From positions 1-48,522 of the IMG/VR virus record IMGVR_UViG_3300021138_001895: a stretch of 48,522 nt of DNA; one strand, 5' to 3'. Of this stretch, positions 7,404-15,375 are shown piece by piece. Within the stretch, counting starts at the first letter, position 1. Each line of letters opens with the position of its first letter. Position numbers and translations under genes: made by a program. A model generated the notes under the pieces. It saw nothing but the letters and a program-made list of their open reading frames with translations. It was not told the origin of the DNA and searched no databases. This DNA is from a virus.

Positions 7404-8408
7404 TTACCATGCAGTTGCATATTCTTGATTTACCAAGTTTTTGTTGCATTTTTGTTGACATTCTTGCCATTTGAGTGCCTTAAATTCTGTTTCCCAAAAA
7501 GGGTCGGCAATTACATCTGTTAAGGTCCTACGATGTAAATTGAATCGCTCGGCGATTATTTGCCACTCGCTATTGTGTGTGTATCTGTTAGCAACCCAGC
7601 AACAAGGAAATAGTCTTCCGCTGGCATTAATGTAAACACCTTTGTTTCCTATTTCACACAAGGGTTTTACGTTGTTTTGTACTGTAACTGTGTTATACAG
7701 TTGAATATTGATATTTGAAATTTTGCTTGCTCGATCAGCAAAGTCAGTGACCTCACGTTCAAATCTATGACTACCGCTTACAAATTGCTGATCGGGTTCC
7801 AGTGGATCATTGGCACCGTAACCGGGATAGATACTGCCAAATTTGGTGCTTTTGGTCAATTGAAACATATTCATATCTAATGCTGCAGCATAGTTTTTCA
7901 TTTGTTCTAAATTGTTTTGATTAAAACCAAATGCAATCGCGGCCCATACCAATTGACATTTAGACGCAGATCTCAAAGCAGTTATACCTTGAACTATACT
8001 GCTAAAATCGCTGTTCACACGATACTGGTTGTTGCTAAGTTCATCCCAGCCGTCAATGCTGAAGTGTACACTATCCTTATAGTCCAGTAACTGGCCCAAT
8101 TGGATCCACCAGCTTATTTTCTTATGACTACCATTGGTAACAATAACTATTTCAACCGGTTTGACGCTTTTGATATATTCAATCACTGGAATTAAATCGT
8201 GTGCGTATATGGGATCTCCATCGTCGCCGCAGAAGGTGATCTTTTCTATATTGGACAATATAAATTGGGGTGTAAAATTTCGTTTGAAAAACTCTAGATC
8301 CAGTTCAGTATTGATCAAACTGTTGGGAACTTCCTGTCTAGCACAACGCGGGCATTTTAACGTACACTTGCTGCTAATCTCGATATGAAAATGCCAAGTT
8401 GCCAACAT
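7404..8408 (-). CDS. Radical SAM protein with SPASM/twitch-like C-terminus
   Basis: A 334-aa protein with the radical SAM cluster motif CTLKCPRC (Cys15, Cys19, Cys22), which binds the [4Fe-4S] cluster that cleaves S-adenosylmethionine. FCGDDGDPIYAHD follows in the place of the usual GGEP strand, and the C-terminal Cys set (LCEIGNKG, LFPCCWV, ECQQKCNK) fits a SPASM-type auxiliary cluster. Such enzymes often modify peptides, and some act on sugars or nucleotides. The substrate cannot be deduced. The gene starts on the stop codon of gp46 (TAATG), which indicates translational coupling. It is distinct from the second radical SAM gene at 13984-15375 in size and motif order. The GIY-YIG gene follows after 18 bases. 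Confidence 0.85.
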   Translation of the reverse strand: MLATWHFHIEISSKCTLKCPRCARQEVPNSLINTELDLEFFKRNFTPQFILSNIEKITFCGDDGDPIYAHDLIPVIEYIKSVKPVEIVIVTNGSHKKISWWIQLGQLLDYKDSVHFSIDGWDELSNNQYRVNSDFSSIVQGITALRSASKCQLVWAAIAFGFNQNNLEQMKNYAAALDMNMFQLTKSTKFGSIYPGYGANDPLEPDQQFVSGSHRFEREVTDFADRASKISNINIQLYNTVTVQNNVKPLCEIGNKGVYINASGRLFPCCWVANRYTHNSEWQIIAERFNLHRRTLTDVIADPFWETEFKALKWQECQQKCNKNLVNQEYATAW

Positions 8409-10177
8409 TATGCCATCTCGACGTCGGTGTTGTAACTGGTATAGCCGTTCTCTTTGACCACATGTAATGTGTTATTAACACGACCCGCCAGTTCATCTTT
8501 ATGTGAAACTAACCAAATACTTTTATTACTGTCTCTACTCATTTTCTTAAGTATACTCAGTGCATTTTCCACGCCCGAGCTGTCCATGCCCGAATCCACT
8601 AACTCATCAATGAATAATAAATTAATGGGCTGATATAAACTTTCCCATACATCACGAAACGCCCAACTCAAACTCAATATAAGTCTGTTACGCTCGCCTC
8701 GACTCAAGTTATCAAAGTCTAATTCACGACCCAACTCGCTAATGCTTACAGTCAAATCGTTTTGAAATTTAACAGTATGCGGAAGACCAATACGATCTAG
8801 ATACTGTCCCAGTCTGGCATTTAGATAACTTAGGTTTTGATCAATAATACGTTTGCGGATAAAACTGTCTTTGTTGGTCAATAGTTTGTACAAAAACTCT
8901 TGATGTTGTCGTATTCTATCAAGCTCGTTCATTAAGTCATAATTGACATTCTCAAGAGCCTGCTCGCTCATTTCTTGTATTTGTTCGTAGTAGGGATCTG
9001 CTTCTTGTTGCTTGGCAGTTAATTGTGCAAGTACACTGCCTAAACTGCTGCGATGCTCAAATGCATCCGCTTCGTTGTTATAGTAAACTTGGGCACGCTC
9101 ATCTAGCTCGCCTAATGCGTTCAACGCTTCTGTATTCTCAAGACATTGTGTATGGGCTGCGAGTGCATTGAGAGCAGTGTCACTGATTTGCCGTTGCTTG
9201 TCCGCTAACATTTGCTCATGATTGTCGTCGTGTATGCCTTGACCACAAGCCGGACATTGGTGATTTGTTAAAGCCTCCATCTCGGCCCTAAGACGAGCTA
9301 ACACTTTGTCTTCTCGAGCTTGATCACGTTCGTTTTGTGTAATATAACCTTTAATTCGATCTATCTCTGCTTTCTTTTTGTTGTACACTGAAAGGGTTTG
9401 ATGTGCAACTAACTCGGCCTCGATGTCCAATGCGTTAAGCTCGTCAAATGCCGTCTGCAATTTGGCAATATCTTCGTCGTGTTTCCTTTGCCATAACGTT
9501 TGTCGTCGTCGCAAATTGTCTATTTGTTCTTGTATACGTGTGTTGGCATCAGTGACTGCTTTGATTCTAAACTCTTCTTGAGTAATAGCATCCCGAGTAG
9601 CTTTGGTCTGTTCTTTTAATAATTCAGCTTTTTCGCTTAGTAGTGTAATACCCAACAACTGTTCAATAATAGTGCGTTGATCGTTGGCTTTTAATGCCAG
9701 AAACGGTTCAGTATAGGTGTTCAAGGCCACAATGTGCTTGAACATATCATGTGTCATGCCCAACATACGTTCGATCTCGGCCTGTGTTTCTCGACTATCG
9801 CCTTGTGCCTCGTCGGTGATTTCTCGTTCGGTGTCGTTAACCCAAAACTTCATTGTATTGGGTTTACGCCCGCGTTCGATCCTATAGTTAAAACCGTCCT
9901 TTTCAAAATCAATAGTCACCATCATGCCTTTGACGTTGGTTTTATTGATCAAGTTATCTTTTTTGATATTGGTTAATGCGTTACCATATAGTGCATAACT
10001 CAGTGCATTGATGATTGTGGTCTTGCCGGTGCCGTTTCTTGCACCCGAGTCGTCACCGCCTAGGTCCAAGTTCTCGCCCAACACCAAGGTCAAATCATTG
10101 CGATCAAAACTGACAGCTTGTGTGGTATTGCCCACACTCATGAAATTTTTAACAGTTAAATCTTTTATTTTGAACAT
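8408..10177 (-). CDS. 46: Recombination endonuclease subunit gp46 (Rad50/SbcC-like ATPase)
   Basis: A 589-aa SMC-like ATPase. Walker A is GARNGTGKTT (residues 45-54). The coiled-coil arms meet at a zinc hook, CPACGQGIHDDNH (Cys308 and Cys311). The signature motif LSRGE is at 491-495, Walker B INLLFIDEL follows at about 518-526, and the switch His lies in VSHKDE near 559. With gp47 it forms the Mre11/Rad50-type complex that resects DNA ends for recombination-dependent replication and degrades host DNA. In T4, gp47 and gp46 are close neighbours; here the symporter and ligase-like genes separate them. The gene begins 31 bases after the stop of the ligase-like gene, has its own promoter-like sequence, and shares its stop with the next start (TAATG). 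Rows counted by hand are near 47-52% GC. Confidence 0.95.
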   Translation of the reverse strand: MFKIKDLTVKNFMSVGNTTQAVSFDRNDLTLVLGENLDLGGDDSGARNGTGKTTIINALSYALYGNALTNIKKDNLINKTNVKGMMVTIDFEKDGFNYRIERGRKPNTMKFWVNDTEREITDEAQGDSRETQAEIERMLGMTHDMFKHIVALNTYTEPFLALKANDQRTIIEQLLGITLLSEKAELLKEQTKATRDAITQEEFRIKAVTDANTRIQEQIDNLRRRQTLWQRKHDEDIAKLQTAFDELNALDIEAELVAHQTLSVYNKKKAEIDRIKGYITQNERDQAREDKVLARLRAEMEALTNHQCPACGQGIHDDNHEQMLADKQRQISDTALNALAAHTQCLENTEALNALGELDERAQVYYNNEADAFEHRSSLGSVLAQLTAKQQEADPYYEQIQEMSEQALENVNYDLMNELDRIRQHQEFLYKLLTNKDSFIRKRIIDQNLSYLNARLGQYLDRIGLPHTVKFQNDLTVSISELGRELDFDNLSRGERNRLILSLSWAFRDVWESLYQPINLLFIDELVDSGMDSSGVENALSILKKMSRDSNKSIWLVSHKDELAGRVNNTLHVVKENGYTSYNTDVEMA

Positions 10178-10182
10178 AGTCT

Positions 10183-10212
10183 ATTATATGCTAGTGTACG
10201 GTACAAAGTCAA
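10183..10212 (-). promoter_or_regulatory. Sigma70-type promoter candidate for gp46
   Basis: On the minus strand TTGACT (10212-10207) and TATAAT (10188-10183) are 18 bases apart, close to the bacterial housekeeping consensus. The -10 box ends only 5 bases before the gp46 ATG, so transcription would begin at or next to the start codon. It overlaps the last codon of the upstream ligase-like gene. An internal promoter here would let gp46 be made without the inserted cassette. Confidence 0.45.
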
Positions 10213-11603
10213 TCTAGCAGTTGCCTAAAATGTGCTCGAAGCAACGGCATGGAAACTTTGAATGATGCATTGAACTGATCAAACGGCACTTGATCCAATA
10301 TGCTCACTTGAATTTTTGTTTCGTATGATTTATTCAATTGCTGATTTATTTTTTCCATCACATCTGGCTCAATTGGAGCGTAGACTGCAATGAATATTTT
10401 TTGATATTCTTCGTCAATGACGGTGACATAATCTTGTTTAATAAACAAACTAACCACTTGGTTAATGTCTTCGGGCCTAATAAAAATATCGTTTATTTTG
10501 TAATCCTTGGTTCTACCATAGAAATAATAATTGCCGTCTTTGAGCTCAAATTTATCATTTAATTCTACAGTTTTTTTAAATTCGTTGTTGGTGATCAAAA
10601 CAGACTCGGGCATGATCTGTAGGTCAAAGTAATCATCTAGTAACGGACCGTAATTGGTTACATCAAAAGTTTCTTCCTGTGTGCCTTGATTTATTTCTGG
10701 ACCCAGTATCAAGTTACCAATATCGGATGATCCGTAAACGCCAAGAATACGATTGATATTTTTTTCTTTACAAATTGGAATCCATTCTTTTTGCAATCGA
10801 GTCAACACAAGCAAATCAAACGAGTGATTCATTTTGTGCAACGATTTAATTATTCCGTCCACTGAAGAAAATATCATGACTTTGTTAATTTTTTTATCTC
10901 TCAATTGATCTGATAATTCCAACAACGAATCCTCGTTGTAGTTGAAATTATAATGATATTTGCATGCCATCAATGTAGGTAGTAAAAATAAGTCAAGTAC
11001 ACACCCATGACTCAATTGCCGACAATGCATGATATTGTCTTCTTCAACAAGTGCCAGTCTAGCAATGGCTCTAATAGAACTTGAATACAACCACTCGTGA
11101 CTGTGTGTTGATACTTTGGGCACTCCAGTGGTGCCACTACTGGTAGTGTTGATGGCTACTGTAGTTTTTTTGGCAAAAATTGTGCTTTTGATTTTGTCCC
11201 AGAGCGATGAATCTTGCACCACATACGAAAAGAATATATTCATGTCGTCGACATGTTTGAAACATGTTCTAGCATGTTCGACGGTTTCTGGCCAAATTTC
11301 AAATTGCACAACATCAAACATCGCCAACTTGAGATTTTTATACAGTGATTGTCGATAAACGGATTTTTGTGCAATCACTTGATCAACTACAGACAGTGCA
11401 ACACCCAATTCCAAACAAGCAAACACAAATGACAGATAAAGTGGATCTGTACGAGAAGTAAAAGTACCAACACTGTCGCCGGGACGTAATCCGTACTTTT
11501 CCCACATCAACACTTTCCAAAAATCTATCATGTCACACAACTCGTTGTATGACTTACCGTCATACACCAATTCTTTGTTTAAAATTTCTCTAGTGAGAAT
11601 CAT
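10209..11603 (-). CDS. ANL-superfamily adenylate-forming enzyme (acyl-CoA synthetase/ligase-like)
   Basis: A 464-aa protein with the core motifs of AMP-forming ligases. The ATP loop is TTSSGTTGVPK (residues 153-163; family TSGTTGxPK). The A5 region is GVYGSSDIGN (288-297), with Asp where Glu is usual. The hinge region is FYGRTKDYKIND (361-372), with the conserved Arg364. A C-terminal SFKVSMPLLR puts Lys449 where the A10 catalytic Lys is expected, although the usual Gly before it is replaced by Phe. The family activates carboxylates as acyl-AMP and then passes them to CoA, a carrier protein or another acceptor; which applies here is unknown. It is shorter than acetyl-CoA synthetase (about 650 aa) and nearer to small aryl/acyl ligases. 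Its ATG overlaps the symporter stop (ATGA), so the two are translationally coupled. Sampled GC is about 35%, below gp46 and gp47. Such a gene is not a standard T4-like gene. Confidence 0.85.
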   Translation of the reverse strand: MILTREILNKELVYDGKSYNELCDMIDFWKVLMWEKYGLRPGDSVGTFTSRTDPLYLSFVFACLELGVALSVVDQVIAQKSVYRQSLYKNLKLAMFDVVQFEIWPETVEHARTCFKHVDDMNIFFSYVVQDSSLWDKIKSTIFAKKTTVAINTTSSGTTGVPKVSTHSHEWLYSSSIRAIARLALVEEDNIMHCRQLSHGCVLDLFLLPTLMACKYHYNFNYNEDSLLELSDQLRDKKINKVMIFSSVDGIIKSLHKMNHSFDLLVLTRLQKEWIPICKEKNINRILGVYGSSDIGNLILGPEINQGTQEETFDVTNYGPLLDDYFDLQIMPESVLITNNEFKKTVELNDKFELKDGNYYFYGRTKDYKINDIFIRPEDINQVVSLFIKQDYVTVIDEEYQKIFIAVYAPIEPDVMEKINQQLNKSYETKIQVSILDQVPFDQFNASFKVSMPLLRAHFRQLLD

Positions 11604-12943
11604 TTAATTCTACCTCGAATAAATTGGCTTGCTAGTACAGGAATAGCAGAAACGCCAATAATTATCAAATAGCCGTAAACAGCCCAAACTGGCCCAAGTT
11701 TATTGACTTGACTATAGTAGTTGAATGCTCCGCCAATCGCTAAAGATAATAAAAATGCCAATAAGTAATATCGATCTTTAACATAAATGCCAAATGCCAT
11801 ACAAGCAGTCAACGTCATTGATGCTGTGCGGTACACGCTAAACACCATTAGTGGAAGCAATAGATCAATTTCAAATAGACTCAACAAATAAGCAATGGTA
11901 ATGGGCAAAAACAAAGCCCATTGAAAAGTTTTAATATTATCTCTTTTCAAGATATTTCTACTGATAATCAATGCAGATGCAACTGCTGCCGAATCCATAT
12001 TACTGGTAGCAATAGATATTGCAAACAACGCAAACAACAACTGTATCCATATATCAGAGTTACTGACTAACGAACTTACTGCAAGATCGCGATTGTCAAG
12101 TCCGGGAGCAGCAAACATACCAACCAATCCAACAATCAACAGTGCACACGGAGTAATTATTGATGCTGACCAAAAGGTTTTTTTCACAGATTGGATATCT
12201 TTACAGGCCAACGACCGACTCAATATTTCCTGATTAGCCGATACCCCGCTTGTTAGTATAAACATAAACAACAATCCTGGAAACAACAACAATGATGAAT
12301 CGGCAGGCTTGTTTACATTTGTTATAAAATTTTCAATATTGTAATGAGAAAAGGCATAAATGCCAAAGACAATCAGTGTGGTAGCCATCAATATCAATTG
12401 ATATCCATCGGTCTTGATGCTGGTGAACAACCCACCTCGCCAAATGTACATGATTACACCAATGCACATGATTCCAGTGAATACAGCACTGGCTTCGGGA
12501 CTGAAATCCCAACTTTTTAACACATATTTAATACCCAGTAAATTGACAAATATATGATATATAGGTGCAAGAAATGATTGGATTTTGTAAATATTACCAG
12601 CAGCAGTTCCAATTGATGATTCGGCAATATCAATCAAGGTGACGGATTGGGTGTATTTTTCTTTAAATCGTTGCACCAACTGTGAATAAATTAAAAAACT
12701 CAAACAATAGGCAGACACAAACACAAGCATGGACCAAATGCCAAATTTATATCCAAATCCCCCGGCCTGCAAAAATGCAGGAATTATTAAAAACGCACTG
12801 GAAATACTGAGACTGATTCGCAACCAGTCGAATTGATTTCTAGAAGTGGTCATAAGTTCATAATCGGGCACGGCCTTGGCCCCGACCCAATTATAGTATG
12901 CTAGTAAACATATTAATATTCCAAATATATAAAATTGATTCAT
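11600..12943 (-). CDS. Sodium:solute symporter (SSS)-family transporter
   Basis: A 447-aa, very hydrophobic protein with about 12 candidate membrane helices through its length. Two SSS-family hallmarks are visible. GVSANQEILSRSLACKD matches the loop that reads sQ..vqR.laakd in the family. ATSNMDSAAVASALIISRNI matches the STaDS..l..s segment, whose Ser/Thr residues line the sodium site. RGGLFTSIKTDGYQ also fits the family's GG...tD..Q stretch. Members import acetate, proline, pantothenate, sugars and other solutes with sodium. The substrate is not readable, although acetate-type SSS permeases are classically encoded beside an AMP-forming acetyl-CoA synthetase. It starts on the stop codon of gp47 (TAATG) and its own stop overlaps the ligase-like ATG. 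It would act in the host inner membrane. Sampled rows are 33-42% GC. A complete symporter in a phage is unusual. Confidence 0.87.
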   Translation of the reverse strand: MNQFYIFGILICLLAYYNWVGAKAVPDYELMTTSRNQFDWLRISLSISSAFLIIPAFLQAGGFGYKFGIWSMLVFVSAYCLSFLIYSQLVQRFKEKYTQSVTLIDIAESSIGTAAGNIYKIQSFLAPIYHIFVNLLGIKYVLKSWDFSPEASAVFTGIMCIGVIMYIWRGGLFTSIKTDGYQLILMATTLIVFGIYAFSHYNIENFITNVNKPADSSLLLFPGLLFMFILTSGVSANQEILSRSLACKDIQSVKKTFWSASIITPCALLIVGLVGMFAAPGLDNRDLAVSSLVSNSDIWIQLLFALFAISIATSNMDSAAVASALIISRNILKRDNIKTFQWALFLPITIAYLLSLFEIDLLLPLMVFSVYRTASMTLTACMAFGIYVKDRYYLLAFLLSLAIGGAFNYYSQVNKLGPVWAVYGYLIIIGVSAIPVLASQFIRGRIK

Positions 12944-13959
12944 TACAAATTCCTATAAAGATCCAGCAACAAATTGGGATCATATTGTTTGCTATCTATG
13001 CTGGTGAGTTGACTATACACAATTTGATCCACGCTTTCAAACTCGATATTGCCACGTATCTCTTGATCAGTCATGGCAGTGTCTTTTGCCGGAATAAGAG
13101 TAATTTCTCTCAGCCCATAAGTATTGATAAAAGTTTCCTTGATAAAAGTTGATTCTTCATAACTGATATCCACATCCAAATTGACTCTGACATGCATGCC
13201 GGGACTGAGCATGGCCTCGGTATGATGCAACACATCACTGAGATTGAATACGCGATAACGTGGTTGGTCGGGCCAGGCATAGTACACTGGCTCTTGTGCC
13301 CACTCTAGTATGGTAAGGCCCCTATCATCGTCCCCGGCATCGGCGTAATTGTGTGGAAAGCAATTTCCAATATAAGTGATATTTTTTTGTGTTTGTCTTT
13401 TATGGAAGTGTCCAGTAAACACATGATCAAAATTGCTGAAGTGTTCGCGCCTCACTTCGCCATGCTCGGGCATGGCCACCATGGCGTTCATTAGGTATCC
13501 CGGCAGTTCAAAGTGCCCGAACATGTATCGTCCTTGTAGCCGAGGAATGCGTCGATGGTCATCACCACAGAGCCAAGGAGCGATAACCACATCACCACTG
13601 CTAAACCAATCATTACAAATTTGTACGTTGGGGAGATGCTTTGCCCACTCGACACTTTGCACATCACGCTTATCGCGATAATAGAGATCATGGTTGCCAG
13701 GAATAAAATAAACACGAGAAAAATTAGCATTGAGATGCTCCAAGGCTTGTAGGCTATAGCCCAAAGTAAGTATATTGATACTGGCTCGATTGTTGTGCCA
13801 GTCGCCCAAGAAGAAAGCAGTTTCGCAACCTTCCTCTCGGGCTTTAGCAGTTGCCCATCGAACAAAGTTCAAACAGTCCTCGTTATGTAATGTACTGTTT
13901 GACTTTAGGCCAAAATGTATATCAGTGAATAGTGCAGCTTTACGAAATAGGTTACTCAT
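12943..13959 (-). CDS. 47: Recombination endonuclease subunit gp47 (Mre11/SbcD-like nuclease)
   Basis: A 338-aa calcineurin-like phosphoesterase with all the metal-binding motifs in order: TDIHFG (Asp13, His15), GDWH (52-55), GNHD (88-91), FGHFE near 148 and GHFHKR (183-188). It is the nuclease half of the gp46/gp47 complex, which trims DNA ends for recombination and replication restart. The length matches T4 gp47 (339 aa). It begins 24 bases after the twitch radical SAM stop, and its stop overlaps the symporter ATG. In related phages gp46 follows closely; here 2.7 kb of cassette intervenes. One row counted by hand was 55% GC, in contrast with the following genes. Confidence 0.95.
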   Translation of the reverse strand: MSNLFRKAALFTDIHFGLKSNSTLHNEDCLNFVRWATAKAREEGCETAFFLGDWHNNRASINILTLGYSLQALEHLNANFSRVYFIPGNHDLYYRDKRDVQSVEWAKHLPNVQICNDWFSSGDVVIAPWLCGDDHRRIPRLQGRYMFGHFELPGYLMNAMVAMPEHGEVRREHFSNFDHVFTGHFHKRQTQKNITYIGNCFPHNYADAGDDDRGLTILEWAQEPVYYAWPDQPRYRVFNLSDVLHHTEAMLSPGMHVRVNLDVDISYEESTFIKETFINTYGLREITLIPAKDTAMTDQEIRGNIEFESVDQIVYSQLTSIDSKQYDPNLLLDLYRNL

Positions 13960-13965
13960 ATGTCA

Positions 13966-13994
13966 AGTATACACGATTTTAAATCAGTAATCAA
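13966..13994 (-). promoter_or_regulatory. Sigma70-type promoter candidate for gp47
   Basis: On the minus strand TTGATT (13994-13989) and TATACT (13971-13966) are 17 bases apart. As with gp46, the -10 box ends 6 bases before the ATG, which predicts a leaderless or nearly leaderless mRNA. The -35 overlaps the end of the upstream radical SAM gene. Confidence 0.4.
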
Positions 13995-15375
13995 TAATAT
14001 TGGCAAATTCTGAATGAGTCTCGGCAAAGTTTTGAGCCTGTTCTTGATCTGCTCTACGGATATATGTTTTTGCAACATCTGTGAGGTCTTTGCCGTTTTG
14101 GTTCATGTAGTCAACAATAGACAACAAACGACTGTGCCCTAGCAATTTTTTAGTGACAATTTTTTTTACATTGACCGATAGGTTATTAATTGCAAAATAA
14201 TCTGGGTCACTTAGCATGTTAAACGATGGCGGTTGACTAAAATTTTGAACATCGGCCCAACTCAAAAATTCTGGTAGATAGTAAACATTCAGTAGGCTCA
14301 CTGTGGGATACACATCAGTTTTGAATTTGGCGGAAGTTTTTGCATTGAATCGGGCAATGTTCTCGCATACTGTGTCCCATGACGCACCATTACGTTCCAG
14401 CTCAAATCTTTTGCCAATGTTGTCTATGCTAAAACTCAATTTGACTTCTTTAAAATGTTTCCAATAATCAAAAAACTTATTGGAGTAAACAGTACCGTTT
14501 GTGTTGTAGTCGAGACTGATGTTACCGGCTACTCCTAGATTTATCACAGCCTGTAAAAAATTAAAATGCATCTTGCTCATTAATGGCTCACCGCCGTAAA
14601 GATCTAAGTGAGTCAAGTTTTTGGAGATTGATAATAATTGCTCTTCAAATTGTTCAGAGTCGGCCCAACTAACAGATTCTTTTAGTTTTACAAATTGCTG
14701 ATGAGTTATTCTTTGGTGTGATAGTTGTTGTTCAGCCACTTTTATACTTGAATACCCGTTGCATATTCTGCAAGACAGGTTACAGGTATTGCCCAACTTC
14801 AAATCCAACATGTGAAGATTTTGAACGTTGTCTTGACTGTAGTCAATTTGATAGTAAAGATTTTTTAACTTATACTTGGCCAATTGACGCATGCTAGCCA
14901 CACCGGCTGATTCATTGTTCCAGCACTGGCTACATCCACCGGCATATTTGCCTTGCCTAAACTGCTCTCTAAGAGCAGTCATGGTATTGCCGTTGTAGTA
15001 TGATTCTAACGAAACATATTTGATATTTGCATCACCTCGGCCTTTGTAAAGACAACAGGGACTTAGGTCACCTTGATTCGAAATTGTTGAATTTATCCAT
15101 GGATAAATGCAATGTGACTCTTGTGGCACAAAATCCAATTCAAACAATGGCAAAGTTGTGTGGTGCTCAAAAACCACAAAGAATTCGGGAATATCAACAA
15201 AATCCAACAACTCTTGTACAATTGTCACTGATGACTCGGGGTTATGCACCAAGTAAATTCTATCGCAATCCTCAAAGACATCTTTCTTCAATGACAGAAT
15301 TTTTTTATATAAAACATTTAATTTGGTGTATTCGTGTAAAAAAATTCTGTCAATGACGTTGATATTATTCGTCAT
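13984..15375 (-). CDS. Twitch domain-containing radical SAM protein
   Basis: About 463 residues from the preferred start MTNNINVID. An N-terminal domain with a HNPESSV segment leads to a twitch-type Cys cluster: HCIYPW (Cys89), SPCCLY (107-108) and GGCSQCW (148, 151). Then comes the radical SAM motif CNLSCRIC (Cys198, 202, 205) and LYGGEP (259-264). This order, with the auxiliary cluster before the radical SAM core, fits the N-terminal-twitch radical SAM proteins frequent in marine T4-like phages; their substrate is unknown to me. The frame is open to an ATG at 15444, but the extra 23 residues lie inside gp55 in another frame. The ATG at 15375 overlaps gp55 by only 11 bases and has a purine-rich upstream GGCGGT. 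It belongs to the gp55-gp47 operon. Confidence 0.87.
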   Translation of the reverse strand: MTNNINVIDRIFLHEYTKLNVLYKKILSLKKDVFEDCDRIYLVHNPESSVTIVQELLDFVDIPEFFVVFEHHTTLPLFELDFVPQESHCIYPWINSTISNQGDLSPCCLYKGRGDANIKYVSLESYYNGNTMTALREQFRQGKYAGGCSQCWNNESAGVASMRQLAKYKLKNLYYQIDYSQDNVQNLHMLDLKLGNTCNLSCRICNGYSSIKVAEQQLSHQRITHQQFVKLKESVSWADSEQFEEQLLSISKNLTHLDLYGGEPLMSKMHFNFLQAVINLGVAGNISLDYNTNGTVYSNKFFDYWKHFKEVKLSFSIDNIGKRFELERNGASWDTVCENIARFNAKTSAKFKTDVYPTVSLLNVYYLPEFLSWADVQNFSQPPSFNMLSDPDYFAINNLSVNVKKIVTKKLLGHSRLLSIVDYMNQNGKDLTDVAKTYIRRADQEQAQNFAETHSEFANIIDY

